Origin: Lachnospiraceae bacterium
Lineage (GTDB): Bacteria; Bacillota; Clostridia; Lachnospirales; Lachnospiraceae
Reading direction: 5' to 3'
Assembly (NCBI GenBank): GCA_009780115.1
Contig: WRAQ01000018.1
Span: 1-58,954 of the forward strand
DNA: 58,954 nt
Below are positions 1-9,264 of the stretch, piece by piece. Numbering within the stretch: position 1 is the stretch's first letter; every line of letters starts with the position of its first letter. The translations under genes were made by a program, and so were the position numbers. Below the pieces are notes generated by a model that saw only the letters and a list, made by a program, of their open reading frames with translations, did not search any database and was not told the DNA's origin.

Positions 1-774
1 CGGGCCGTCACCTTGCCGGCGCAGATTGAGCCGGAGGCCCCGGCGCGCAGTGACCTGGCCTTCAGGAAGCTGATCAAAGATGCCAATCTGTCAGTTGAAA
101 CGGAAGAGTTTGATTTTTTATTAAAGGATATTGAGTTCCGGGTTAATGCCCTTGGCGGGTATATGGAACACTTTAGTGCAAGCAATAACTCCCGTTATGG
201 TTTTAATGTAAATAACAACCGGTTTGCCAGCATGACAATTAGGATTCCGGCGGTTGAGTATGATACCTTTATTAATATGGTGGGCGATATTTCAAATGTG
301 CTTCACCGTAATGAAAGTATCCGCGATGTTACTCTTCAGTATGTTGACCTTGAGAGCAGAAAAGAGGCTCTTCAGGTCGAGTTTGACCGTTTGCTGGAAT
401 TGTTGGCCCGGGCTGAATCAATTGAGGATATCATCCTTTTAGAGCAGCGTTTATCAGATGTCCGTTACAATATCGAATGGCTTGGTTCACAGTTGCGTAC
501 CTTTGACAATTTGGTATCATACAGTACAATTTACTTATACATTGATGAAGTAAAAGAATTGACTCCGGTAGTTGAGCTTTCTTTCGGGGAGAAAATTTCT
601 GCCGGGTTTACGGCAAGTTTAAAGTCAATTGGCAACGGGATTACGAATTTCGTCATTTGGCTGATGGTTAGCAGCCCCTTCCTTGTGATATGGGCGGCTT
701 TTATTACTGTTGGGGTATTTGTGGTCAGATTGATAATTAAGAAAGCCAAATTGAAAAGACAGAAAGAAGAATAA
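1..774 (+). CDS. DUF4349 domain protein, 5' end missing
   Basis: The frame is open from base 1, so the N-terminus (expected signal peptide or lipoprotein signal) lies outside the window. What is visible is about 257 residues. It has the DUF4349 pattern: a beta/alpha stretch beginning RKLIKDANLSVET, a central coiled-coil region (about residues 110-165, rich in E, R and L, containing the phrase EQRLSDVRYNIEWL), then one strong membrane helix near the C-terminus (SSPFLVIWAAFITVGVFVV) and a short basic tail. Family knowledge: DUF4349 proteins are envelope proteins of unknown function, anchored with the domain outside. It ends 28 nt before era on the same strand and may share its transcript. The TTG at base 13 should not be read as a real start. 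Confidence 0.8.
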   Translation, partial: RAVTLPAQIEPEAPARSDLAFRKLIKDANLSVETEEFDFLLKDIEFRVNALGGYMEHFSASNNSRYGFNVNNNRFASMTIRIPAVEYDTFINMVGDISNVLHRNESIRDVTLQYVDLESRKEALQVEFDRLLELLARAESIEDIILLEQRLSDVRYNIEWLGSQLRTFDNLVSYSTIYLYIDEVKELTPVVELSFGEKISAGFTASLKSIGNGITNFVIWLMVSSPFLVIWAAFITVGVFVVRLIIKKAKLKRQKEE

Positions 775-802
775 AAATGTTACACAATATAGAAAGGTAA
801 AT

Positions 803-1762
803 ATGTCATATAGATCCGGATTTGTTACCCTGCTGGGCCGGCCAAACGTTGGGAAATCGACGTTGGTAAATGGCCTGGTGGGGCAAAAAATTGCAATAAC
901 CTCACATAAACCGCAGACGACAAGAAATTGTATCCAGGCGATATTAACCTTGGATGAAGCGCAAATTATTTTTCTTGATACGCCGGGAATGCATGCGCCA
1001 AAAAACCGGCTAAGTGAATATATGGTCAAAATCGCCCATCAAAGCTTAAGTGATGTTGATTTGATACTGTGGCTGGTTCAGCCGGGAGATTTTTTCGGCA
1101 GCGGTGATGCGTATATTGTTGAACAACTAAGGAATATCAATATTCCGGTTTTTCTGGTCGTTAATAAAATCGATACAGTAAAAAAAGAAGAATTATACAG
1201 CTTTATTGATGATTTCCGGCAGAGGATGGATTTTGCAGAAATCATACCAATATCAGCACTGAAAAATAAAAATACCGACAAATTAATTTCTTGTGTCATT
1301 GATTATTTGCCGGAAGGACAGCCTTATTTTGATGAGGATATGATAACCGATCAGCCGGAGCGCCAGCTTATTGCTGAATTTATCCGCGAAAAAGCTATTT
1401 ATGCCCTCAAGGATGAAATTCCCCATGGTATTGCGGTCGTTATTGAATCGATGAAAAAACGGGGCAAAAATGTTGAAAGAAAAACACTTTCAACTACTGA
1501 TTATAAGTCCGCCAATAGCGGAAAGGGGTATATTTTTGATATTAATGCAACGATTATCTGTGAACGTGATTCGCACAAACGGATTGTGATAGGGAAAAGC
1601 GGCGAGAATCTCAAAAAAATCGGAACCGGTGCGCGTTTTGAAATTGAGCGGATGCTCGGGCGCAAAGTTAATTTGCAGTTGTGGGTAAAAGTAAAAAGTG
1701 ATTGGCGCGATAGCGAATACTTGCTTAAGGATTTTGGTTACCGCCCCTATTTTCATGAATAA
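803..1762 (+). CDS. era: GTPase Era
   Basis: Era is a ribosome-associated GTPase that binds the 3' end of 16S rRNA and assists 30S assembly. The 319-residue protein has the G1 loop GRPNVGKST (residues 12-20), switch/G3 DTPG, G4 NKID, and a C-terminal KH domain whose GxxG-type loop reads IVIGKSGENLKKIG. The usual length is about 300; the extra residues form a basic insertion between the GTPase and KH domains (around KKRGKNVERKTLSTTDYKS). The ATG follows a weak AAAGG-type ribosome binding site. It lies directly upstream of yqzL and recO, the order common in Firmicutes. Identification is secure. Confidence 0.97.
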   Translation: MSYRSGFVTLLGRPNVGKSTLVNGLVGQKIAITSHKPQTTRNCIQAILTLDEAQIIFLDTPGMHAPKNRLSEYMVKIAHQSLSDVDLILWLVQPGDFFGSGDAYIVEQLRNINIPVFLVVNKIDTVKKEELYSFIDDFRQRMDFAEIIPISALKNKNTDKLISCVIDYLPEGQPYFDEDMITDQPERQLIAEFIREKAIYALKDEIPHGIAVVIESMKKRGKNVERKTLSTTDYKSANSGKGYIFDINATIICERDSHKRIVIGKSGENLKKIGTGARFEIERMLGRKVNLQLWVKVKSDWRDSEYLLKDFGYRPYFHE

Positions 1763-1845
1763 ATAAAAAAAAATTACAAATCCTATCTTTAAAAACAGGG
1801 TGTGCAGTATTGCAATCTGTAGCAAAAGAAGGGAATGTAAAATTA

Positions 1846-2019
1846 ATGCTTAATCGTATTCCGGGAGCCGAAGAAGAAAAAGAATGGGATCACTTTTGTG
1901 CATCGGGGACTGTCAGTGACTATTTGGACTTTTTAAAAGCAAAACAAAACGATGAAGAGAGCAAGATAATCGGAGATGATGATGCAGGGATGCGAGAAAG
2001 TCACGGGTATCGTCCTTAA
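1846..2019 (+). CDS. yqzL: YqzL-family small protein
   Basis: A 57-residue protein between era and recO. The core pattern W-x2-F-x2-[ST]G-x-V-x2-YL (seen as WDHFCASGTVSDYLDFL) matches the small YqzL family, which occupies exactly this slot in Firmicutes; its function is unknown. I chose the ATG at 1846, preceded by GAAGGGA at about 11 nt; an upstream TTG at 1810 has no ribosome binding site. The C-terminus runs 38 nt into recO in another frame, so the two genes are probably translationally coupled. The tail beyond about residue 40 is longer than is typical for the family. Confidence 0.75.
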   Translation: MLNRIPGAEEEKEWDHFCASGTVSDYLDFLKAKQNDEESKIIGDDDAGMRESHGYRP

Positions 2020-2641
2020 AGCCGAGCCAATCGGGGAATATGACCGGAGAATCGTTCTTCTTACCGGTGAAAAAGGAAAAATTGCGGCTTTTGCCAAAGG
2101 GGCAAGACGGCAGAACAGCCGCTTGCTTTTAGCGACGAACCCTTTTTGTTTTGGGACTTTTACCCTTTTTCACGGCCGGTCTTCTTATTCAATTTCAGAA
2201 ACGGAAATCACCAATTTTTTTGCTTCATTGCGTGATGATTTTGCCGCCGCTTTTTATGGGATGTATTTTCTTGAATTGATGGACTATTACACCCGTGAAA
2301 ATAATGACGAAAAAATGATGTTAAATCTTCTTTATCAATCGTTAAAAGCCATATGCCACCCTGCTTATGACAATCGTTTAATCCGTTATATTTTTGAAAT
2401 CAAAGCCTTAACTTTAAATGGTGAATACCCCGGCCTCCCGGGGCGGAAAGACGAAGCATTGCCATATTCTGAAACGACCGTTTTTACCCTTGATTACATA
2501 ACCAAAACCGGAATTAATAAACTCTTTAATTTTTCTGTCCCGGCGGAAATTTTGACCGAAATAGCGGAGATAGCAGATGTTTTCCGATACCGCTTCATTG
2601 ATAAATCATTAAAAAGTCTCGAACTTCTGGATAACTTATAG
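1982..2641 (+). CDS. recO: DNA repair protein RecO (no zinc finger cysteines)
   Basis: RecO loads RecA on SSB-coated single-stranded DNA in the RecFOR pathway. The N-terminal OB fold is recognisable (VTGIVLKAEPIGEYDRRIVL, then GKIAAFAKGAR) and is followed by the helical domain. Three consecutive ATG triplets (1976, 1979, 1982) follow a GGAG; 1982 gives the best spacing, for 219 residues. The protein is shorter than the usual 240-255 residues. The region that in many Firmicute RecOs holds a four-cysteine zinc finger (after the EYPxL-like stretch, here EYPGLPGRKDEALPYSETT) has no cysteines. Family assignment rests on the N-terminal domain plus the position after era. Confidence 0.88.
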   Translation: MQGCEKVTGIVLKAEPIGEYDRRIVLLTGEKGKIAAFAKGARRQNSRLLLATNPFCFGTFTLFHGRSSYSISETEITNFFASLRDDFAAAFYGMYFLELMDYYTRENNDEKMMLNLLYQSLKAICHPAYDNRLIRYIFEIKALTLNGEYPGLPGRKDEALPYSETTVFTLDYITKTGINKLFNFSVPAEILTEIAEIADVFRYRFIDKSLKSLELLDNL

Positions 2642-2725
2642 TTGAAAAAGATGTTTTAGTCATATATAATTAATAGGTTGATACTACGGTCAAAACTTCA
2701 TGTGTTTCATGAATGAATGAAAAAA

Positions 2726-2754
2726 CATGGATTTGGGATCCGCAAGTATCCATG
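2726..2754 (+). terminator. Hairpin after recO, possible weak terminator
   Basis: CATGGAT (2726-2732) and ATCCATG (2748-2754) form a 7-bp stem with a 15-nt loop, 85 nt after the recO stop and 21 nt before the next start codon. There is no clean T-run behind it, so it may be an attenuating or mRNA-stabilising hairpin rather than a terminator. Confidence 0.35.
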
Positions 2755-2775
2755 ACTTTATTAGAAAGGTACAAA

Positions 2776-3417
2776 ATGAAAAAACGTAACAAGAATAGAG
2801 CTTGCTTGTTTCTTTTAGCTATTTTCACCGTATTAGTGATGAGCGGTTGTAAAAATAATTCTTCCGAGTCCATTCCTGATTTCAAGTTGGAAAATGCGGT
2901 TAAAGTTAATGAAGATTTAAGCATTACCGCAACTTTGGTAGATTGTTTTGCCGAGGATTATTATGATCTTGATGAACTTTATCAAATGGTTAATCGTGAA
3001 GCTTTAGTTTTTAATGAAAAAAATGGCGCCGGGGGCCTGGCTGTTGAAAAAGTCACAGTTGAGGACGATAAGGTTAATGTCGCTTTAAAATTTTCGGACC
3101 GCGAAGCTTATGCTAATTATAATGAAGCCGTTTTTTTCGTCGGTACAATCGAAGCAGCTTTAAACATTGGTTTAAAATTGGACCAGATTCTGGTTGATAT
3201 CAATGACCCGGACAAAACAATTGATCAGGAATCTTTAGTTGCGATGAAAGATAGCTTTATTCTGATTACGAATGAACACCGGAACGTTGGCCCGTTGACG
3301 GTTGAAACTTTTGGCAGGATTTCCTATGTCAGTGCGGGTATTGAGGTTTGGTACGGCCGCAATTCAGTGCGGATTGACAATATTAAAGATGAGTTAATAT
3401 ATGTGTTGTTTAAATGA
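2776..3417 (+). CDS. Predicted lipoprotein of unknown function
   Basis: 213 residues from the ATG at 2776, chosen because TAGAAAGG lies at good spacing and the protein then starts with a classic lipoprotein signal: basic MKKRNKNR, a hydrophobic stretch, and lipobox VMSGC with the lipid-accepting Cys near residue 25. The mature part is soluble and acidic with no motif I recognise. It alternates short beta-like segments and helices (for example DLSITATLVD, KVNVALKFSD). It is probably an extracytoplasmic protein anchored in the membrane. It lies alone between recO and glyS, and a minus-strand copy of the structured repeat follows 41 nt after its stop. Confidence 0.8.
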   Translation: MKKRNKNRACLFLLAIFTVLVMSGCKNNSSESIPDFKLENAVKVNEDLSITATLVDCFAEDYYDLDELYQMVNREALVFNEKNGAGGLAVEKVTVEDDKVNVALKFSDREAYANYNEAVFFVGTIEAALNIGLKLDQILVDINDPDKTIDQESLVAMKDSFILITNEHRNVGPLTVETFGRISYVSAGIEVWYGRNSVRIDNIKDELIYVLFK

Positions 3418-3457
3418 TTACGGTCTATTAAAGAGAGTTAATATACGCACCCATGGC

Positions 3458-3557
3458 AGATAATAAATCTCTCCGTCTCTACGCCCTGATTGGCTTAAGC
3501 GTTACGTTTTTTCCCGGGAAGAAGGCGGCCTAAGGTTTCCTGCGAGAAATATTATCT
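3458..3557 (-). repeat. Structured RNA-like repeat, copy A (minus strand)
   Basis: Read on the minus strand, this 100-bp copy starts AGATAATA and ends TATTATCT, an 8-bp outer stem (P1). Inside are the family blocks CTCGCAGGAAAC, TTAGGCCGCCTTCTTCCCGGG and GCGTAGAGACGGAGAGA, then TTTATT before the closing arm. It is the only long copy opposite to its neighbouring genes. The second GGCC is altered to GGGC. The copy lies 41 nt past the lipoprotein stop and 50 nt before glyS. Confidence 0.75.
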
Positions 3558-3607
3558 ACATAGGGCAACAAAACGAAATTAATATACATAAAAGGAAGGA
3601 ACAAATC

Positions 3608-4996
3608 ATGGAAAAAACAATGGAAAAAATCGTCGCCCTTGCGAAAACGAGGGGCTTTGTATATCCCGGTTCGGAGATTTACGGCGGGCTGGCGAACAGT
3701 TGGGATTATGGGCATCTTGGTGTTGAGCTTAAAAACAATGTCAAAAAAGCCTGGTGGCAGAAATTTGTCATGGAAAGCCCGTATAATGTCGGCGTGGACA
3801 GCGCAATTATTATGAACCCGCAAGTTTGGGAAGCTTCGGGGCACCTTAAGAGTTTTTCGGACCCGATGATGGATTGCCGGGAATGTAAAGCCCGGTTCCG
3901 TGCCGACCAAATGATTGAAAATTATGTTGCGGCTAAAGAACCGGAATTAGAAGGCGCTTGCGATGGTTGGGACTTAGCCAAAATGAATGATTTTATCCTT
4001 GAAAATAAAGTGCCGTGCCCCACCTGCGGCAAGCACAATTTTACCGATATCCGGCAGTTTAATTTAATGTTCAAAACTTTTCAAGGCGTAACTGAAGATG
4101 CGAAAAATACCGTTTATTTGCGGCCGGAAACCGCACAAGGCATCTTCGTGAATTTCAAAAATGTACAGCGGACTTCGCGCAAGAAAATTCCTTTTGGTAT
4201 TGCACAAATTGGTAAAGCATTCCGTAATGAAATTACGCCGGGCAACTTTATTTTCCGGACCCGCGAATTTGAACAAATGGAACTTGAATTTTTTTGCGAG
4301 CCGGACACCGACCTTGAGTGGTTTGCTTATTGGAAAGAATTTTGTATTAATTGGCTTAAGAGTTTGGGTCTGAAAGAAGATGAAATGCGAATCCGTGACC
4401 ACGGCCCGGAAGAGCTTTCGTTTTATTCTAAAGCAACCACCGATCTTGAGTTTTTGTTCCCGTTTGGCTGGGGAGAGCTTTGGGGTATTGCCGACCGGAC
4501 CGATTATGATTTAAGCCAGCACCAAAACGTATCGGGTGAAGATTTGTCTTATTTTGACGACAGCAAAAATATTCGTTATATCCCATATGTAGTTGAACCT
4601 TCGCTGGGGGTTGACCGGATGGCATTGGCTTTCCTGTGCGCAGCTTATGATGAAGAAGAACTTGGTGACGGCGATATGAGAACGGTTTTGCATTTCCATC
4701 CGGCACTAGCACCGGTGAAAATCGGGGTTTTCCCGCTTTCGAAGAAACTTAATGAGGGCGCAGAGAAAATTTTCACCAACCTTTCGAAGAAATATAATTG
4801 TGAGTTTGATGACCGGGGAAATATCGGAAAGAGATACCGGCGCCAGGATGAAATTGGCACGCCATTTTGTATAACTTATGATTTTGAGTCGGAAGAAGAT
4901 AATAGCGTAACGGTACGGTTCCGCGATTCAATGGCGCAAGAACGGGTTGCGATTGCTGAATTGGAAGCATTTTTTGCGGAAAAGTTTACGTTTTAA
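3608..4996 (+). CDS. glyS: Glycyl-tRNA synthetase (alpha2 type)
   Basis: Charges tRNA-Gly with glycine in the cytoplasm. The 462-residue single chain is the alpha2, class IIa form. Visible are the N-terminal [13 protein letters not shown] stretch, the insertion with cysteines (CREC, then [11 protein letters not shown]), motif 2 ([11 protein letters not shown] followed by [12 protein letters not shown]), motif 3 ([13 protein letters not shown]), and the C-terminal anticodon-binding domain (KIGVFPL onward). The start ATG follows AAGGAAGG. No T-box signature (the conserved GGTGG-ACCGCG core) is visible upstream; the gap to the lipoprotein holds copy A of the repeat. alaS follows 42 nt later on the same strand, so the two synthetases may be cotranscribed. 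Confidence 0.97.
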   Translation: MEKTMEKIVALAKTRGFVYPGSEIYGGLANSWDYGHLGVELKNNVKKAWWQKFVMESPYNVGVDSAIIMNPQVWEASGHLKSFSDPMMDCRECKARFRADQMIENYVAAKEPELEGACDGWDLAKMNDFILENKVPCPTCGKHNFTDIRQFNLMFKTFQGVTEDAKNTVYLRPETAQGIFVNFKNVQRTSRKKIPFGIAQIGKAFRNEITPGNFIFRTREFEQMELEFFCEPDTDLEWFAYWKEFCINWLKSLGLKEDEMRIRDHGPEELSFYSKATTDLEFLFPFGWGELWGIADRTDYDLSQHQNVSGEDLSYFDDSKNIRYIPYVVEPSLGVDRMALAFLCAAYDEEELGDGDMRTVLHFHPALAPVKIGVFPLSKKLNEGAEKIFTNLSKKYNCEFDDRGNIGKRYRRQDEIGTPFCITYDFESEEDNSVTVRFRDSMAQERVAIAELEAFFAEKFTF

Positions 4997-5038
4997 ATTC
5001 ATTCCCGAGGAGATACCAGCTTAGAAAAGGATAAAGTT

Positions 5039-7693
5039 ATGAAAACCTATACTGTTAATGAACTGCGGAAAATGTTTCTTGATTATTTTGAGTCTAAAGG
5101 CCACCTTGTGCTGAAAAGTGCATCACTGGTTCCGCATAATGATAATAGCTTATTACTGATTAATTCCGGGATGGCCCCGCTAAAACCCTATTTCACCGGC
5201 CAGGTTATCCCGCCGAAAAAACGGGCGGCTTCCTGCCAGAAATGTATCCGCACCGGTGATATCGAAAATATCGGAAAAACTGCCCGTCATGGCACTTTCT
5301 TTGAAATGCTCGGTAATTTTTCCTTTGGTGATTATTTTAAGAGTGAATCCCTCGCCTGGACGTGGGAATTTCTCACGGAAGTAGTTGGTTTAGATGCTGA
5401 TCGTCTTTATCCTTCCGTTTATCTGGAAGATGACGAAGCGTTTGCGATTTGGGAAAATGAAATCGGGATAAAACCGGAGCGGATTTTCCGCTTTGGCAAA
5501 GCCGATAACTTTTGGGAGCATGGTGCCGGCCCATGCGGGCCGTGTTCGGAGGTTTATTATGACCGCGGCGAAAAATACGGCTGCGGTTGTGCTGATTGTA
5601 CGGTTGGCTGTGACTGCGACCGTTATATTGAGATTTGGAATAATGTTTTTACCCAGTTTGATGGTGACGGAAAAGGCAATTATACAGAACTTGAGTTTAA
5701 AAATATCGATACCGGAATGGGTCTTGAGCGGCTTGCGGCGGCGGTACAGGATGTCGAATCGATTTTTGATATTGATACGGTACGGGCGCTTAGGGAAAAG
5801 GTTTGCGCTTTGGCAAATAAGGAGTATGCCCGTGAGGACAAATGGGATGTTTCGATCCGGATTGTCACCGACCATATCCGTTCGGCCACCTTTATGATTT
5901 CTGACGGGATTATGCCGACGAATGAAGGCCGGGGGTATGTCTTACGAAGAATAATCCGGCGGGCGGCAAGGCATGGCCGGTTATTAGGGATTGACGGGAT
6001 TTTCCTTGCCCGGCTTAGCGATGCGGTGATTAATGGAAGCAAAGACGGTTATCCGGAACTTTATGAAAAAAAGGACTTTATTTATAACGTCCTTAATCAG
6101 GAAGAAAATAAGTTTAACAATACCATCGACCAAGGCCTTTCGATTCTTTCCGAAATGGAAGAGAAGATGGCGGGTGACGGTGCGGCAGTTTTGTCCGGCG
6201 AACAGGCATTTAAGCTTTATGATACCTACGGTTTCCCGATTGACCTTACGGTTGAGATTATGGCAGAAAAAGGTTATACCGTTGATATGGACGGTTTTTC
6301 AAACTTTATGCAAGAGCAAAAGGATAAAGCAAGAAAAGCCCGCAAAGATACGAATTATATGGGCGCCGATGCGACGGTTTACGAAGAACTTGACCCGGCT
6401 CTCAAATCAGAATTTGTTGGGTATGATTTGGTTAAGTGTTCCGCGGAAATTTTGGCGATAACCACCGATAGTGAAGTTACGGAGGCCTTAACTGATGGCC
6501 AGAGGGGGACAATCATTACTGATATAACTCCTTTTTATGCTACCGGCGGCGGCCAAAACGGTGATAGTGGATGTATTCAATTATTTGATGATAATTCAAT
6601 TATTGGCGACTTTTCGGTTCGTGAAACCGTGAGGTTAACCGGTAATAAAATCGGACACATCGGTAATTTGAATTTGGGTATGTTAAAAGTTGGTGACAAA
6701 GTTGAATTAAAAGTTGATAATAGCAGCCGTAATGACATATGTAAAAATCATAGCGCAACTCATTTGCTTCAGAAAGTTTTGCGGACAGTGCTTGGTACGC
6801 ATGTTGAGCAGGCCGGTTCATATGTTGATAAAGACCGGCTGCGGTTTGACTTTAGTCATTTTACCGCGCTGACAGCGGATGAAATAGCTTTGGTTGAGCA
6901 AAAGGTTAATGAGAAGATAGCTGAAAACATAGTGGTATCGGCAGAGGAAATGTCATTGGAAGCCGCCCGTGCGGCGGGGGCGATGGCGTTATTTGGTGAA
7001 AAATATGGCGAAAACGTACGCGTAGTCAGAATGAATGATTCGGTAGAGTTATGCGGCGGGACTCATGTCGGAAATACCGGGGCGATTACAGCTTTCAAAA
7101 TTATTTCCGAAACCGGGATTGCCGCCGGGGTACGCCGGATTGAAGCGCTAACGGGACGGAGCGTATTTGAATATTATCAAAATAGCGAGCATATCTTGAA
7201 TGAAATAGCGAAAAGCCTTAAGTCCGCACCGGCAAATGTTAAGGATAAAGTCGAAAGCTTATTAAGTGAAATAAAACAACTCCAAAGTGAAAATGAGTCG
7301 CTTAAGAGTAAAGCGGCGAAAGAAGCCCTTGGTGATGTTAGTGACCAAATCATTGAGATAAATGGAGTCAAATTGCTTGCGGTTAAAGTTGACGGGGTAG
7401 ATATGAATGGCCTCCGCGATTTGGGCGACCAGCAAAAGGCAAGATTAATAACAGGTGTTATTTTAATCATTTCTGCCAGTGAAGGTAAGGTCAATCTGAT
7501 GGCGATGGCTGATGAAAGTGCCCAGGCAAAAGGGGCCCATGCCGGTAATCTCATCAAGGCAATCGCCCCTTACGTTGGCGGCGGCGGCGGCGGCCGGCCG
7601 GGAATGGCGCAAGCCGGCGGGAAGAATCCGGCCGGAATTGAAGCGGCCCTTAAAGAAGCTGAAAATGTTTTAAGGGAGCAAATAGGAGATTGA
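5039..7693 (+). CDS. alaS: Alanyl-tRNA synthetase
   Basis: 884 residues, the usual full length. The N-terminal class II catalytic domain begins with a helix around MKTYTVNELRKMFLDYFESKGH and includes NSGMAPLKPYF and the GRGYVLRRIIRRAARHGR helix. The editing domain carries the HxxxH zinc/deacylation motif (HSATHLLQ) and the CGGTHV motif. The C-terminal DHHA1-type domain ends in a glycine-rich loop (VGGGGGGRPGMAQAGG). A cysteine-rich insertion (CGCADCTVGCDCD, about residues 182-194) lies in the catalytic part, as in many Firmicute AlaRS. The CPBP protease start follows one base after the stop, so it is in the same transcription unit. Confidence 0.98.
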   Translation: MKTYTVNELRKMFLDYFESKGHLVLKSASLVPHNDNSLLLINSGMAPLKPYFTGQVIPPKKRAASCQKCIRTGDIENIGKTARHGTFFEMLGNFSFGDYFKSESLAWTWEFLTEVVGLDADRLYPSVYLEDDEAFAIWENEIGIKPERIFRFGKADNFWEHGAGPCGPCSEVYYDRGEKYGCGCADCTVGCDCDRYIEIWNNVFTQFDGDGKGNYTELEFKNIDTGMGLERLAAAVQDVESIFDIDTVRALREKVCALANKEYAREDKWDVSIRIVTDHIRSATFMISDGIMPTNEGRGYVLRRIIRRAARHGRLLGIDGIFLARLSDAVINGSKDGYPELYEKKDFIYNVLNQEENKFNNTIDQGLSILSEMEEKMAGDGAAVLSGEQAFKLYDTYGFPIDLTVEIMAEKGYTVDMDGFSNFMQEQKDKARKARKDTNYMGADATVYEELDPALKSEFVGYDLVKCSAEILAITTDSEVTEALTDGQRGTIITDITPFYATGGGQNGDSGCIQLFDDNSIIGDFSVRETVRLTGNKIGHIGNLNLGMLKVGDKVELKVDNSSRNDICKNHSATHLLQKVLRTVLGTHVEQAGSYVDKDRLRFDFSHFTALTADEIALVEQKVNEKIAENIVVSAEEMSLEAARAAGAMALFGEKYGENVRVVRMNDSVELCGGTHVGNTGAITAFKIISETGIAAGVRRIEALTGRSVFEYYQNSEHILNEIAKSLKSAPANVKDKVESLLSEIKQLQSENESLKSKAAKEALGDVSDQIIEINGVKLLAVKVDGVDMNGLRDLGDQQKARLITGVILIISASEGKVNLMAMADESAQAKGAHAGNLIKAIAPYVGGGGGGRPGMAQAGGKNPAGIEAALKEAENVLREQIGD

Positions 7694-7694
7694 T

Positions 7695-8888
7695 ATGTCA
7701 CAAAGTACGGCACCCAAATGGTATATCGGTATATTGCTATTAATAGTTGCGATTGCTTTTCTGTTATTTGGTGCATTTCCAATGCAAATGAACTGGGGAA
7801 TGTACGGATTGGCGCTAACGCAAATTGGTTTACTTTTGATTGCTTTGGCTGCCCCATGGTTATGTAAATGGAAACTAAAAGAAGTGATGCCAATCAAGAA
7901 AGTAACCGGGAAACATTTTTTCGGCACGCTGATTCTTTATTGCGCAACTTTTATTGTTGTAAATACAGTAACGATGATCATCGCTTATTTTTTCCCCGGA
8001 ATGCTGGAAGTAAGCAGTGCCTTAGGCAGCTTTTTTGTGACTGTACCTTTTTTCGTTGCTTTAATTATTGTGGCGGTTTTACCCGGAATATGCGAAGAGG
8101 TTTTATTCCGCGGGGTTATTTTACATACAATGCGAAAATTTAAAAGCCAATTGGCAGTCATGTTAATCGTTGCGGTTATTTTCGGACTTTTCCATCTTGA
8201 TGTTTATCGCTTTCTCCCGACCGCGATTATCGGGTTTGTGCTTACATATCTGATGATTAAAACGGAAAACTTTTTGCTTCCGGTTTTTTATCATTTTCTG
8301 AATAACGCGGTTTCCCTTTCGGCAGGGTACAGTGCGTTTAGTAATAGCGCAGAAGTTGAAGCAACGGCGGAAATTGGCTTGGAGTTTATCGGTGTTTATT
8401 TAATCTTAGCTACCCTCACCCCGGGACTATATTATTTCGCCGGAAGGTTGTTAAATCCGGAGCGGAAAAATAAGAAAGACAAATTTGTCGCAATTGCATT
8501 AGCGGTGCTTTTATTTGTCTTGGGGATGGGAATTTTTGCGCATTCGATTGATACAGGGGTAACAATCATGAGTTTTACACAAGGTGAATCGGTTGATAAC
8601 AATACTCAACCGGTAATGCATGATGTTGTGGTTGATAAAGCAGGAATTTATGAATTATTTGTAGGGGTAGAACATGAAGCCGGTGTTATCATAACAGAAG
8701 CCAATTTTATGGATCAAACCGGACTTAGTATTTTTAATCCGGATTCCGGAACAGAATTTAATGCAAATAAAGGGCCGGTTTATTTGGAAAAAGGCATTTA
8801 TATGATTGAATTTAATTTTGATGGCGGTACTTCCGAGCCGGTAGATGTGCAGTTTGCTTTTACTTTGAGGAGAATCGGGGGATTTTAA
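7695..8888 (+). CDS. CPBP-family intramembrane metalloprotease
   Basis: 397 residues with 8 or more hydrophobic segments. The CPBP (CAAX protease / bacteriocin-processing, ABI) motifs are complete: EEVLFRG (E134-E135), the FxxxH motif FGLFH, and HFLNN. These make a membrane-embedded zinc or glutamate protease; substrates in bacteria are mostly unknown. Unlike minimal family members it has a roughly 110-residue C-terminal extension after the last helix (from about residue 285), rich in beta-type sequence and probably extracytoplasmic. The start codon is one base after the alaS stop with AGGAG inside the alaS end. A terminator follows the gene. Confidence 0.88.
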   Translation: MSQSTAPKWYIGILLLIVAIAFLLFGAFPMQMNWGMYGLALTQIGLLLIALAAPWLCKWKLKEVMPIKKVTGKHFFGTLILYCATFIVVNTVTMIIAYFFPGMLEVSSALGSFFVTVPFFVALIIVAVLPGICEEVLFRGVILHTMRKFKSQLAVMLIVAVIFGLFHLDVYRFLPTAIIGFVLTYLMIKTENFLLPVFYHFLNNAVSLSAGYSAFSNSAEVEATAEIGLEFIGVYLILATLTPGLYYFAGRLLNPERKNKKDKFVAIALAVLLFVLGMGIFAHSIDTGVTIMSFTQGESVDNNTQPVMHDVVVDKAGIYELFVGVEHEAGVIITEANFMDQTGLSIFNPDSGTEFNANKGPVYLEKGIYMIEFNFDGGTSEPVDVQFAFTLRRIGGF

Positions 8889-8921
8889 ACTTTTGATTTA
8901 TAGCTTTGTTTTAGGTGTTAG

Positions 8922-8953
8922 TCCACATGAATGAGTTTTGTGTGGATTTTTTT
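8922..8953 (+). terminator. Rho-independent terminator after the CPBP gene
   Basis: TCCACA (8922-8927) pairs with TGTGGA (8941-8946), followed by a run of seven T. It is 33 nt after the stop codon of the CPBP gene. Confidence 0.8.
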
Positions 8954-9198
8954 ATTGCTTTAAATAAGAGTTCTATGAGTGAAATCTATGTAAGATATAT
9001 GGGATAAATGTATAGAATAAGATGAGATAAAAATATGTGAAATATGTGAATGGAATAGCAAATGATATGTAAAACATATGAAATTAAATGTATTTTATAA
9101 GTGGTTACTGCGAGCTGAAAGGCGCATATATACTGGATGATAAGATAATGAAATTATATGGAAACATATTGATGTTAAATATATATACAACAAATGAC
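8954..9198. other. AT-rich stretch with no gene seen
   Basis: About 245 bases of AT-rich sequence with many scattered ATATG/CATAT words. I see no ribosome-binding-site-led reading frame, no convincing hairpin and no repeat copy. It separates the housekeeping block from the accessory block that starts with the promoter at 9199. Confidence 0.5.
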
Positions 9199-9227
9199 TT
9201 GACAGTTAAAAAAATGTAAATTAATAT
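9199..9227 (+). promoter_or_regulatory. Sigma-A type promoter for the Cys-rich peptide pair
   Basis: The -35 TTGACA (9199-9204), a 17-nt spacer and a -10 TAATAT (9222-9227, 4 of 6 to consensus) lie about 38 nt before the first peptide start. The 14-mer CTTGACAGTTAAAA recurs exactly at the antitoxin-type promoter near 33138. Confidence 0.6.
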
Positions 9228-9264
9228 ATAAGTGCGGGGTATGGAAAATGAAAGGAGACCAATT

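Noticed and set aside
625-1029. 134-codon minus-strand frame across the DUF4349/era junction
   Set aside because: It lies opposite two well-identified genes, has no ribosome binding site and no protein-like composition. Many similar antisense frames (for example 12617-13249, 16511-16930, 27373-27789) are rejected for the same reason.
3418-3607. T-box riboswitch before glyS
   Set aside because: The spacer holds the minus-strand copy of the repeat; no T-box core, specifier loop or antiterminator is visible. The same holds for alaS and tyrS.
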